DNA from: Chara braunii
Lineage: Eukaryota; Streptophyta; Charophyceae; Charales; Characeae
Reading direction: 5' to 3'
Assembly (NCBI GenBank): GCA_003427395.1
Contig: BFEA01000710.1
Location: forward strand, 375,893 to 402,743
DNA: 26,851 nt
Under the pieces are notes generated by a model. The model was not told the origin of the DNA and ran no database searches. It saw only the letters and a program-made list of their open reading frames with translations. Within the stretch, counting starts at the first letter, position 1; every line of letters begins with the position of its first letter. Made by a program: the position numbers and the translations under genes. This document shows, piece by piece, positions 8,119 to 16,669 of the stretch.

Positions 8119-9660
8119 AAATCTGACATGTCCACAATGGCAGCACACTTTATCTCGTCAAAATGCCTGTCCCTGACATTTGACTCTTTGGTTCGACTCA
8201 GTCGCACCGAACTGTCGGAACATTACTGGCTCCAGCAAGCGAAACTTCACACACAATCACTTCAAGATATCTACACTAAACTGTCTGACCCTGCCATTTC
8301 TGATTTCGTTCTTCTTGATCATTACCGCGCAAATGTAGCATCTTCCTTGCACCATCATATAACTGAACATCAAGGTTCAGTTATACGCATGGAGCGCAAT
8401 TGGTTGTCTGCAGGAGATAAAATGACTTAAACCCACTTTGCCCGGGGACAATTTTTTTAACACGGATACTATGATATTAGAATTACAACACCCCTTTCAA
8501 CACACCCAACCTAATGCTCATACAACAGAACAAATATTACAGTATGCCACAACATTTTACACATATCTTTTTACTACCAGAATCCGAGACATTGACATGA
8601 AAGTGCATCGCCAAACACACATCTGACCTACTTTGCCTTTTGGTCTCAAAGATCAACAAAACGCAAAGATCGATACTGCCTTCACCTCGTTGGAGGTGAG
8701 GCGAGCTATCCAGAACTTCCATTGGGCAAAGCTCTGGGCATTGACGGTATTCCCACATAAATGGTCCGGCAACGTTCGTCAATGGTCAATCCAGCAGTTC
8801 TTGACCTCGCCAATGTTTTGACTGAAGGTGAAGTTCTGCCTCGTGCTCACGCCCAAGGTGTCCTCATCCTTGTTCATAAGAAAGGTGATAAAACGTAGAT
8901 CCGTAATAAATAAACGAACGATTACACTTACTACTACCCTTTACAAGCTGATATCTAGAATGTTAGCAAATCGAATACAAGGAGTGTTGCCTAACTTGAT
9001 TCATCAAGATCAGACCGACTTTCTGCAGAACCGTCAAATCTCAGACACAGTAATGATTGTCTGTCAAGGCATAGAAAACATCAACTGGTGGGTGTCCTCC
9101 TCCTTGATTTCGAAAACGCCTACGATCATCGTGTCAACTGTGAATTTCTCTTCTTGCTTTTTCGAAGATTGAACTTTGGCCCCAAGTTTGTGACTGCAGT
9201 GCGGACATTGTTCTTAGGCGTTAGAACACGGTTGATAGTCAATGGAAAACTTGCAGAACCCATTCGGTTGATACAGTCTGTGAGGCAAAGGTGCCTTCCA
9301 GTGCGGTACCTGTATATTCTTTATACTAAAGCTTTGCACGCGATGATACGATCTGACTTCCGGGTCGTAGGTCTGCGCTTTCCCCCAGATTGTGAAGCCA
9401 AGGGTTAGACCTTTGCTGATGAGACATCGCAATTTGGTCTACTCGATGATGGTGTTTTTGCTGCTCTCAAACAAACTATCAACTCCTTCTCTCATGTTTC
9501 AGAAGCTAAAATAATCTGGCAAAAAACAGTTTTGATGATTCCTCCACACTGCCCTCCACCCCATCACTGGCGAAGTCCAATTGCGACTTCTCAAGATGTC
9601 CAAAGATTGCTTGGGTATCATGTCAACTTTCAGGGTGACATTGGTCAGACCTCACTATAG
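8119..9660 (+). pseudogene. LINE ORF2 reverse transcriptase domain
   Basis: The pre-RT linker (8128-8430) is followed by an RT relic. SLEVRRAIQNFH and a G.D.IP-like remnant lie near 8680-8760, VLILVHKKGD (another frame) near 8860-8890, and TLYKLISRMLANRIQGVLP at about 8935-8995. HQDQTDFLQNRQISDTV follows, then VLLLDFENAYD near 9095, and the palm motif. The catalytic YADD-type motif at 9412-9423 reads FADE, so the second Asp is Glu, and a TAG lies just before it. Multiple stops and frame shifts occur. The domain would copy element RNA into DNA at the nicked target; here it is dead. Confidence 0.85.
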
Positions 9661-11604
9661 ATTGTGGAAAGAATCAACTCCGTATTAGCTTCATCGGTCA
9701 AGGCTAAAGGAGTCGGGATCTATGGCCGAGAACTCACTATTAACAATGCTGTTTTGCTAAAATCTGGTACGAGAACTCCATGACAGCTCTGCCCTCATCA
9801 GTTTACCAACATAAAGCGAGCTCTGGTAATTATATTTGGAAGGAAAAAGTCGATGAACAAAATTTTAATTCTGAAGTTGCTTGGAACAATTATATCATTC
9901 AGAAAAAGAATAAAGGTGGATTGGGAGTGCATGATCCACACGCGCAGATTAGTGCACTTTTGACCAACCGGGTGACCAAATTCATTTTTGGAGACGACTC
10001 TGCAACCTGGAAAACCCTCGCCAAAACTCTGTTGTCAGCAGACTTTGCTTTGCAAACTGACCCCGACATTGTTTACCTGATCCTTTTTTTGCCTGAGTAC
10101 TGCCGCAAATCGTCTTTGTCTGGGATTTGGAAGTCTGCACTGACAGCTTGGAGACTCATTCTCCCTTTGCGACTCACCCCGTGTTGTAACGTGATCGCCT
10201 ATTGTCTCAACCAATCTTTGGTAATCCCTGTATGTTGACTCCTGATGACCAACCTTTTCCTGTGCTGGGCACAAACTCATTCGGACGGAGTTGGATGTCT
10301 CGTGGTGTAGCTACCTTGGCCCATCTGTGGGATTTCACCTACAGTACTTGGAACCAAGAGTTGCAAACGCAATATTTACTGGCTGGACTTCGAGAATGAA
10401 GACAAAATTTTAGCACCATACTTAATGTCATTCCACCAGAATGGACGCAAATCATCTCTCAGCATCGATACTTGCCCAGTTCCTGGTTCTGTGAGACAGT
10501 CTCACAACCGCCTTACAAACTGTGGAGATTGGAACATCAACCCGGTTCCCAGCACGTGCTGCTCCCCACGAATAGACTGGAGCATTTGTCCCCCCCCAAA
10601 AAAAAAGAAAAAAAAAAGTAACAGACGAAGAATGGGAGATGACTGCGTGGACGGCGACCAATTGGCACACCGGTTTGGGAACTGCACTCACCAGATCTTC
10701 TCCAACTTCTATCGTTTTTTTCTCCTTCAGTTAACGACTCTTTGTGTTTTGGAACAACAGATAGGTCTTAATATCTCTTACCTTCCTTGCAAAATTGCTA
10801 CTGCTTACTGTGATTTACGACTTGACCCGCAGGATTGGTGTTGGGAAGACCCCCAGGAAACCTGGCCACTCAGTTGCCCTCACGCAGCATTCGGCCAGGC
10901 GTGCATATCTTCTGCTTCTACCTGAGGTGGATACAGATTGGAGCGTTGTCACCAAGTGGAGAGCTCTTGGCTATACCATCCAACCACAGCACCTATCAGC
11001 TTTTTGGCACCTCTTACCGGCTTTACGAGTGGCAAAACATGCAGGTCTGCTGTGGCAAATTCTACATAATGTGGTGCCTACTGCTTCATTTTTGTTTCGC
11101 CGCCGATGTCAAGGCTCACCTTTTTGTACAGCTTGCTCGGCTCCCCATCTGTTTGAAGATCAACACCATCTTTGGATTACTTGCAGGAATGTTCGACCTG
11201 TTTAGACATACCTTACACACCAATCCCCTCTTCCCCTCCAATGGGGAGACTTGTGGTCGGATGACTCAGTTCTTTTTGGAACGGTCACTCTTCACCTCTC
11301 TAAGCCTCCAGCTAAGCCTTATGTTTTTGAATCATTTAGAGCAACGGTCCTACGGCATCTATGGCGGCACTGGAATGATGTGGTCTCATGTCACGAGGCT
11401 CCGGCCTCTCAACAGGTGCTCTCTCGCATTAAAAATGACATGAGACACATCTATCTTGACTGGACTCAGAGACTCTGTAAGTCTTCAAATTTGCGAGCAG
11501 GGGTACATGAAATTCGTCAACACTGCGCCTCCTGCCCTTCCCTTGTCACCATTGACGCCTGTTTAGGGGACTTCAGATTCGGCCCACCCCTGCAGCCTTT
11601 GTAA
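9661..11604 (+). pseudogene. LINE ORF2 C-terminal region with zf-RVT
   Basis: The frame at 9780 gives KNKGGLGVHDPHAQISALLT, the conserved segment after the RT thumb in plant L1s. The frame at 10795-11604 is open except for one TAG at 11203-11205. It contains HAGLLWQILHNVVPTASFLF then CTACSAPHLFEDQHHLWITC, a zf-RVT Cys/His module, and ends with RHIYLDWTQRL and a stop near 11604. ORF2 is interrupted by a short poly(A) retroposon at 10529-10617, splitting KLWRL from TDEEWEMTAW. Confidence 0.8.
10529..10617 (+). mobile_element. Short poly(A) retroposon inserted in LINE ORF2
   Basis: The core has CCCGGTTCCCAGCACGTGCT, then GCTCCCCACGAATAGACTGG and ends ..TTGTCCCC, followed by an A-rich tail (10598-10617). 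It is in the same family as 12925-13002, 13655-13712 and 13782-13875. The first dozen bases are diverged relative to the other copies. I could not find a convincing target-site duplication. Confidence 0.75.
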
Positions 11605-11790
11605 CTGTGGCACGCGTTTCCTCTAGACTTTTTCAAGTACTTTTCGTCAACTTTCTGCTCTCAGTTTTCCAATTTGTAATCATATTGCGTGATTGGTAAT
11701 TTTTTGACGATTTTTGTACTATTCGTCAAAAAGGATTAAAGGCTTTTTTACGAATCGTCAAAAAGGATTAAAGACTGTGATTGTATAGGT
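11605..11790 (+). other. LINE 3' UTR with stem-loop and 19-bp direct repeats
   Basis: TTTTTGACGA (11701-11710) and TCGTCAAAAA (11723-11732) form a perfect 10-bp stem with a 12-base loop. TCGTCAAAAAGGATTAAAG occurs at 11723-11741 and again at 11755-11773 (period 32). Such terminal structures can be the recognition site for the element's own RT in stringent LINEs; that role is inference here. Confidence 0.6.
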
Positions 11791-12040
11791 TTATTCGGTG
11801 TTGTTCTCTTCCCCCATTTCCTTTTAGTATTTGACAATTCGTTACAACAGGGGACGGGCTCCATCTCACAGAGTAGGATTGGAGGCTTTGTGGCCCCTGA
11901 ATATGTCTCTTTGCTTCAGCTGGTTTGTCCTGCCTCGGGCAATAAAAAAAATAAAACTGATCCAATTGTTTTTTTTGGCCTGGCCGGGGCAAGTGGGCCC
12001 GACCCACTCTAGTAACCTAGGTCGGGCGCCGAAAGATACA
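11791..12040. other. Spacer without recognisable gene
   Basis: Open frames in both directions show no domain and look like chance. Composition is near that of neighbouring repeats. I see nothing else in it. Confidence 0.45.
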
Positions 12041-12264
12041 TTTTTGCAACGAAAGTGAGATGCCGCTGACAAATATTTAGTTGCTGTGAAACTACCAGGC
12101 CCTGTAAAGCTGCAGTGGAACGATACAGAGAGACAAGATTAGCAAAATGGCCCCTGCGCTTCAAAGGATGACACACATAAATCGAGAAATGGGCCAAAAA
12201 GATGTGCTTTTGCAACTAAATTTGGTCTCTGCCACTACTTTTGGTGTGAAACTACCGTGAACGC
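12041..12264. repeat. Two diverged ~60-bp direct repeats
   Basis: Segments 12041-12100 and 12207-12258 both begin TTTTGCAAC.AA and end TGTGAAACTACC, with a T.GCC.CT-like middle. They are about 165 bases apart, which could be remnants of a short element's ends or an old duplication. Confidence 0.5.
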
Positions 12265-12344
12265 ACTATTTTAGTGCCAACCAACTGTGATAGTCTGCTT
12301 GATACCCCTAATCCGTATTAGTAGGGTCTATGACCAACTAGGTT

Positions 12345-12368
12345 GTGAGTGTGAGCGTGAGCGTGAGC
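12345..12368. repeat. (GTGAGY)4 short tandem repeat
   Basis: One GTGAGT followed by three GTGAGC units. It lies in a gene-poor stretch (12265-12924) that otherwise contains only poly-C runs near 12509 and 12737 and a 12-base direct repeat GCTTGCAGGGGT around 12593 and 12616. Confidence 0.9.
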
Positions 12369-12924
12369 GGGTTGTGCGCAGTGGTCTGTGGGAGAGTGTT
12401 GGCCATAACCACTCCCGCAGTCCTGCTACTCGATGGGGGGTGGGGGAAGTAGATGGGAGCCGAAGTTACTGGCAAAATGCTCGGTGTTTGCGTTAGCCCC
12501 CCCAGCATCCCCCCCCCCCTCTCTCTACTTCATGACCACCGCCGATCAGGGTGGTGGGCAACATGCATCCCCTTAATTGTGAGAGGTAGCTATGCTTGCA
12601 GGGGTCCCTGTATAGGCTTGCAGGGGTTACTGTAGTGGTAGGCAGATAATGAAAGGTGAAATTGAGAGAATATATTCCAGATCTCATGGCTGTGTAGGTA
12701 TCACTGGTGTCACATGGGATGGAGTTCCCCTCCTCCCCCCCCCCCCCAGGTGCATACGTGTAACAGCAGTCTGAGAGAGAAAAGTCGATGTAAGGGCCTC
12801 CCTCCATCACTGACCAAAAGTGCATCGTGAGAGCGAATCTACCCCTGCAATGCCCGCATCATGGGAAGATGCACCGCCGTAATTTTTCTCTCGTGCATGT
12901 GGCGAGTACTGGAGCGAGACCGTG

Positions 12925-13002
12925 TTTTTTTTTTTTTTTTTTTTCCAATCTATTTGTGGGGAGCAGCACATGGTGGGAACCGGGCCCAGCATCCCTCATA
13001 TA
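12925..13002 (-). mobile_element. Short poly(A) retroposon copy
   Basis: On the minus strand it reads ATATGAGGGATGCTGGGCCC, GGTTCCCACCATGTGCTGCT, CCCCACAAATAGATTGGA, then a tail of about 20 A (12944-12925). Its 5' end falls at the same place as the copies at 13782-13875 and 4205-4225. It lacks the GCCTTGTCCC segment before the tail that the 13782 copy has. Confidence 0.8.
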
Positions 13003-13118
13003 ATTTGGAAGTGGCATGTCGGGGACGGGCTCCCCACAGTCTACCCGGGAAAACACACCTAGAAAGCGTTCGCAGACACGGGGAGCATTACGCGTCCTCA
13101 CTTCGGAAGTAGAAAAGT

Positions 13119-13152
13119 ACTCCCAGCTGGAAAATGGGTCCAGCATCCCATG
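13119..13152 (-). mobile_element. 5' fragment of short poly(A) retroposon
   Basis: On the minus strand it reads ATGGGATGCTGGACCC then TTTTCCAGCTGGGAGTA, matching the first half of the family. No 3' half or tail is present. Confidence 0.5.
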
Positions 13153-13368
13153 ATTACTGTGTATTCTCTACTGGCTACCTCTGCAAACCTGTATCTGAGT
13201 CTGAGTCCTTCTTGTAAGACCTTTTAGCCATATGAGGCTGTCTGAACTGCATGGGCAGCTCGACTCACAAGTGGGCCTCCAAATTCCATTTGAACTAATT
13301 AACTTCTTAAGTAACTTTCTGGTTCAGCCTTTGTACCTCAGTACCCGCCGAGCCTCAACCTACTGTAT

Positions 13369-13373
<5 letters not shown>

Positions 13374-13399
<26 letters not shown>
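13374..13399. repeat. T homopolymer (26 T)
   Basis: Pure T run, likely the A-tail of a minus-strand retroposon whose body I cannot identify. No matching direct repeats are clear around it. Confidence 0.9.
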
Positions 13400-13405
<6 letters not shown>

Positions 13406-13593
13406 CAGTACCTTTCCCGCCTGGGAAAATAGTGGGCCTCGGGTAGGCGTCCGACCTTTCCAGAGGCGGAAACGACATGACGGCCGCCGATCGTATTTAT
13501 CAAAGGTAGTAGTCGTCGGACCCGACCTCCGAAGATTCAGGAGTTTGGGAGAACTGCCAGTTTTCCCTATTTTCCCACGCAGGAAACATCCAC

Positions 13594-13644
13594 GGGATGC
13601 CTATTACTGGAGGTGATAAGAGCATCCTCCAATAATAGCTTCCC
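13594..13644. repeat. 51-bp near-perfect hairpin
   Basis: TATTACTGGAGG and CCTCCAATAATA form a stem with one mismatch, extended by GGGATGC/GCTTCCC. The loop is about 12 bases. It sits 10 bases from a short-retroposon copy. No terminator role is suggested, since no transcript is known here. Confidence 0.75.
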
Positions 13645-13654
13645 AGTTATAGAT

Positions 13655-13712
13655 GACTCCAATCTATTGGTGGGGGAGCTGCACCAGCTGGAAACCGGGT
13701 CCAGAGTCCCAA
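13655..13712 (-). mobile_element. Diverged short poly(A) retroposon copy, tail lost
   Basis: On the minus strand it has ATTGGGACTCTGGACCCGG, TTTCCAGCTGGTGCAGCTCC and ACCAATAGATTGGAGTC. The family core is clear, but no A-tail remains, so it is an older copy. Confidence 0.7.
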
Positions 13713-13781
13713 TTACAAAGACGGAGCAAGAAGTATAAGCTGTAGACGATGTACAGCACTGATTACCCTCGAATGAGGGGA

Positions 13782-13875
13782 TTTTTTTTTATTAATTTTT
13801 TTTTTTTTTTTGGGACAAGGCTCCAATCTATTCGTGGGGAGCAGCACGTGCTGGGAACCGGGCCCAGCGTCCCAT
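13782..13875 (-). mobile_element. Short poly(A) retroposon, best-preserved copy
   Basis: On the minus strand the core 13873-13812 begins GGGACGCTGGGCCCGGTTCC and ends GGAGCCTTGTCCC, followed by an interrupted A-tail (13811-13782). Within the 62-base core, GGGAC pairs with GTCCC at the ends, GCTGGG with CCCAGC, AGCACGTGCT is palindromic, and GCTCC pairs with GGAGC. This predicts a compact, multi-stem RNA. No clear Pol III B box (GGTTCCCAGC is only partly similar) and no protein. Confidence 0.8.
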
Positions 13876-14181
13876 ATACTAGAACTTTACATCCAATTTT
13901 GAAAGTTTGAGATACCGGGGCCATTACCCGGCTTTGGCTAAGAAAACTTTGAGAGAATTTTGAGGAGATTGACTGTCCATCAGACGGAAATGGTGGACCA
14001 ACCTTTTCCCCGACAACGGCTCAATCAATCATATACCCAGTCACCTACCAAACCCTGATGAAAAGAATCCCCAGACCCCTCCGATCCAGAGACACACCGA
14101 CCCACCGTCCAATGTCTTCCACTCATCAGGTCTCAATTACTGCAATTAAATTGCAACAGTTTCTTACATAACCATAGACTC
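13876..14181. other. Spacer without recognisable gene
   Basis: I see no domain, RNA gene or clear repeat in this stretch. It lies between the best-preserved short retroposon and the A-run at 14199. Confidence 0.45.
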
Positions 14182-14236
14182 AGGATCGCCGTCTGGCCAA
14201 AAAAAAAAAAAAAAAAAAAAGGATTACCGTCTGGGC
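14182..14236. repeat. A-run flanked by imperfect 16-bp direct repeat
   Basis: GGATCGCCGTCTGGCC (14182-14198) is followed by 22 A (14199-14220) and then GGATTACCGTCTGGGC (14221-14236), a match at 13 of 16 positions. This looks like an A-tail inserted with a target duplication and almost no body, or an extreme 5' truncation. Confidence 0.55.
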
Positions 14237-15156
14237 ATCCAGCTTATAGCAAGTTTGTTGTCGTGTGCCCAGGTTTTCAAAAACCAAACTGGTCCCTTCC
14301 TCTGCCTGTCCACCAAAAGTGTGAGTCTCAGCCGTTTCCCAAATTGACCCTGAAGTTGTCCCCTTCCTTGGAGTTTGCCCTCGCCCTTGAAGAGGGCGTT
14401 GTTGTGTGAACCCAGATGATGTGGATAATAATCCATCGTCCTTGAAGAGGGCGTTGTTGCGTGAAAGCCAGATGATGTGTATAACAATCCGTCTGCAAAG
14501 CTGATTGATATACCCCCAACCGGAGCTTTGTTCTGATCAGTGGAGCTTAGTACTCCTGTTTCGATAGAGTCATCCGTCCAGTGAAAAGCTTCATCACATG
14601 AGGCCTTCCAATGTGTCCTCCACCAGTGCCATATTCGGATCATGGAGAACGGGCCCATGCCCACCTGCACCTGGTCCACGTTCTAGCGACATCCATGTTT
14701 CTTGAATCCTTGAGATGAGCCACGCACCAGCGTCAGCCGACTTCCCGACTTTGAGTGCGCCATCTTTCTACTGCCACTAAAGCTGGTTTCTCTGTATTAG
14801 TTGGTCTCTTAAACTCTCTTTGCGAAACAACTCCTGTGGAGTCCTGGGCTTGCTTTCATACAGTGCCACTGGCACAAAGGCAGTGGCTTGCCCCGTCGCC
14901 TTCCATCCTAGAGTGAATCGTTCCCCCATATAACTATGTGCCCCCTCTCTCCCTTAGCGTAAGCAGCTCTTTCCCAGTTCGATCCAAACGAGTTTCTGAG
15001 ACGTCTGCCCAATCTACATCCATCTGGACGCTCTTTTCTTCTACAAATCTCAATGCTTCTTCCCTGTGAAGAGGATCCGTCGACCCTCCATTTTCGGACT
15101 CTGGTTCCTGTGGGCCCAGTGTGAAGAGATCTGGGCCCACAGCTTTCCATACACAA
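14224..15156 (-). pseudogene. Decayed coding relic of unknown family
   Basis: Coherent protein-like segments run along the minus strand in shifting frames. The first is EEALRFVEEKSVQMDVDW and KELLTLRERGG (frame of 15140). Next comes YMGERFTLGWKATGQATAF then VALYESKPRTPQELF (about 14935-14820, another frame). The last is a 151-codon frame at 14679-14224 (IRIWHWWRTHWKASCDEAFH). The 55-bp tandem duplication at 14385-14494 lies in the last part. I do not recognise the family. The segments look like an old transposon protein, but that is inference; a chance match of frames remains possible for the C-terminal part. Confidence 0.4.
14385..14494. repeat. 55-bp tandem duplication
   Basis: Units 14385-14439 and 14440-14494 both start CCTTGAAGAGGGCGTTGTTG and contain CCAGATGATGTG.ATAA. 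Few differences separate them. The period is not a multiple of three, so it disrupts any reading frame through it. Confidence 0.85.
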
Positions 15157-15350
15157 CTTACTTCTCCTCGTTTAGTATATCAGGTTTACACTCAAAGTGG
15201 CTTTTTCGAGGCGTGCATTTTCGTCTGAGTAGGCCCATCCGGTGGCTTGGAATTGTTGCTTTGAGTTTTCTCAAAATTCACTTCGATGTTGTGCCGCCTA
15301 GGTAGCCGGGACCGTTTTTCATTTTCGTTTTTGGGAAAACTCGGGCTCTT

Positions 15351-15492
15351 CAGTCACGGTTTCAGTTTGAAAATGCACTTCAGTCACAATTTCCCCGAAT
15401 GTGGATGTATACAACCCACCTTTAGGGTCGGGTGGGGATATGTTCTATTGGAGGGATGACTAAAATGGATTTAAAAACTGAAATCGTGACTG
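15351..15492. mobile_element. Fold-back hairpin, family 2 copy B
   Basis: Arms 15351-15374 (CAGTCACGGTTTCAGTTT) and 15470-15492 (AACTGAAATCGTGACTG) pair with few mismatches. The interior has GTATACAACCCACC and GGGTCGGGTG, the same loop signature as the hairpin at 2839-2957, with a similar CAGTTT.AAA.TGCA arm. It is a diverged second copy. Confidence 0.65.
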
Positions 15493-15604
15493 CGCCTGTC
15501 ATGTGCTGGTACCGGGCGCCGGACGGTAATATCCCATAGGGTCCAGAGATGGGATGCAGCAGCGCCTGTCACGACTCACAGGCACCAGCGTCCCATAAGG
15601 TCCA
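15493..15604. repeat. Local direct repeats with GCGCCTGTCA
   Basis: GCGCCTGTCA occurs at about 15493 and 15563, each followed further on by CCCATA.GGTCCA (about 15534 and 15591). These are imperfect repeats of roughly 70 bases lying directly after the family 2 hairpin. No gene. Confidence 0.5.
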
Positions 15605-15656
15605 CAGTGGCACAGTCCAATGGGGTCTCAAATGGAATCCAGACAAGAACAAAGGG

Positions 15657-15895
15657 CAAGGTCCCACCAGGGAAGAGGTTTGGGGCCTGGGCGAGAGATG
15701 ATCCCACTACCGGCTTCCCCCAAACACAACGCACCCTTATTTTGGCCGTATCTTGCCGGAAATATAGCTTGTATACATTCATTTTCAGGGTGCGTTATGT
15801 TCGGGGGAAGACGGTAGCCAAGAGGATTGGGGCTTGGTCAAGGTCCCACAAGTGAAGCGGATTGGCGCTTGGGCAACGTCCCATCAGACTGAGTG
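15657..15895. repeat. Direct repeats around GTCCCAC split by a hairpin
   Basis: A unit resembling GGTCCCACCAGGGAAGAGG then TTGGGGC.TGG is seen at 15659-15705, and related units follow at 15820-15855 and 15856-15890 (AAGCGGATTGGCGCTTGGGC). A 111-bp hairpin (15707-15817) lies between the first and later units, as if inserted into an older array. The GTCCCAC.AG motif also recurs in the termini of the elements at 3447 and 16388. Confidence 0.55.
15707..15817. mobile_element. Fold-back hairpin with 31-bp arms
   Basis: Arms 15707-15737 and 15787-15817 are inverted with three mismatches in 31 bases (core CTTCCCCC.AACA.AACG). The loop is 49 bases and AT-rich. There is no ORF. The high arm identity suggests a fairly recent element or selection by pairing. 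Confidence 0.7.
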
Positions 15896-15912
15896 TAGAG
15901 GATTGGATTAAG

Positions 15913-15949
15913 CACCTGAATCTGGATGTGTTTTGTAGAGAGGTGCAGA
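15913..15949. mobile_element. Single-arm fragment of the fold-back at 16388
   Basis: GCACCTGAATCTGGATGTGT then TTTGTAGAGAGGTGCAG matches 16437-16473 with only a few differences. It is followed at 16006-16028 and 16104-16131 by two A homopolymers that are not obviously linked to it. Confidence 0.65.
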
Positions 15950-16005
15950 AATTTAAAGCAGATCCATTGATGATGGTCACCATTTTCTAAACCTCTGTGC
16001 ATCAC

Positions 16006-16103
16006 AAAAAAAAAAAAAAAAAAAAAAACTATTTGCATAGTAACCGAGAAATTTAGGCAAAATACAAGATCTAGATCGTGATCAAATTTTCCCACGTAAG
16101 GGG

Positions 16104-16131
<28 letters not shown>
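16006..16131. repeat. Two A homopolymers
   Basis: A-runs of about 23 (16006-16028) and 28 (16104-16131) separated by 75 unrecognised bases. They are probably retroposon tails. The stretch 16132-16387 that follows has no gene that I can see. Confidence 0.85.
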
Positions 16132-16134
<3 letters not shown>

Positions 16135-16387
16135 CACTCTGGCGAGCCACACCACTAACACGTCCACTTTCCCACGTTAACGACTTCTATCGACCTTGCG
16201 CCCGAGCGCCACCAGCTGCACTGAGGAGCACTCAGCATAGACCTACGCAACGAATGGGGGACTGAAGCCAGCTTGGGAGTCGGAAGAGTGTACTTCGGAG
16301 TTGGGGCATACTGCTGCTAGTGCCTTTCTAAATGGGGGGAAAAAAAAAGAAGAGAAAATAAAAATAGTATGGGACTCAATGTTACCA

Positions 16388-16577
16388 GAGTGGCCCGGGG
16401 CTTAAGTCCCACTAGCAGCGTTGAGCTAGTACCTCAACACCTGAATCTGGACGTGTTTTGCGGAGAGGTGCAGTTCAGGAAACTCAACACCATTTCTGCA
16501 CATCTCCCCAGAAGCGTCCAGATTCAGGTGTTGAGGTAGCTCAACCCTGCGAGTGGGACTTGGGCCCGGGGACCACT
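16388..16577. mobile_element. ~190-bp fold-back MITE with near-complete pairing
   Basis: The left arm from 16391 (GGCCCGGGGCTTAAGTCCCAC, then TTGAGCTAGTACCTCAACAC and CTGAATCTGGACG) pairs with the right arm ending at 16573 over about 60 bases, with weaker pairing inward to a small loop near 16475-16493. The terminal CCCGGGG..AAGTCCCACTA is shared with the element at 3447-4022, and one arm recurs at 15913-15949. No ORF. Confidence 0.75.
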
Positions 16578-16636
16578 TGGCTGGCCGAGCCAAAAAGTTG
16601 GCAAAAACGAATTAAAAAAAATAAAAAATAAAAATT

Positions 16637-16666
16637 GTTTTTTTTTTTTTTTTTTTTTTTTTTTTT
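16637..16666. repeat. T homopolymer adjoining the LTR
   Basis: About 30 T ending three bases before the left LTR boundary, preceded by an A-rich segment (16612-16635). It complicates any search for the target duplication and is a risk point for assembly. Confidence 0.9.
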
Positions 16667-16669
16667 CCC

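Larger units (their letters stand above)
5480..11790 (+). mobile_element. Decayed L1-type non-LTR retrotransposon (LINE)
   Basis: Ordered relics on the plus strand are an ORF1 RNA-binding-like protein, Gly-rich linker and zinc-knuckle remnant, apurinic-type endonuclease, reverse transcriptase, and zf-RVT C-terminus. This is the plant L1 order. Every part has stops or frameshifts. The 5' end is not defined and is placed near the ORF1 start. The 3' end is placed after a stem-loop and paired direct repeats at 11701-11773; no long A-tail is visible there. A short poly(A) retroposon at 10529-10617 interrupts ORF2, so the LINE is older than that insertion. Confidence 0.85.

Noticed and set aside
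12345-12368. A CRISPR-like or regulatory array.
   Set aside because: Only four 6-bp units with no spacers.
13417-13585. A longer inverted repeat around GGGAAAATAG and CGGGT..CCGAC.
   Set aside because: Matches are patchy, with large unpaired parts; not reliable by eye.
14934-15140. A separate small intact gene.
   Set aside because: Its frame breaks where the neighbouring frame continues coherently, so it reads as part of a decayed longer relic.
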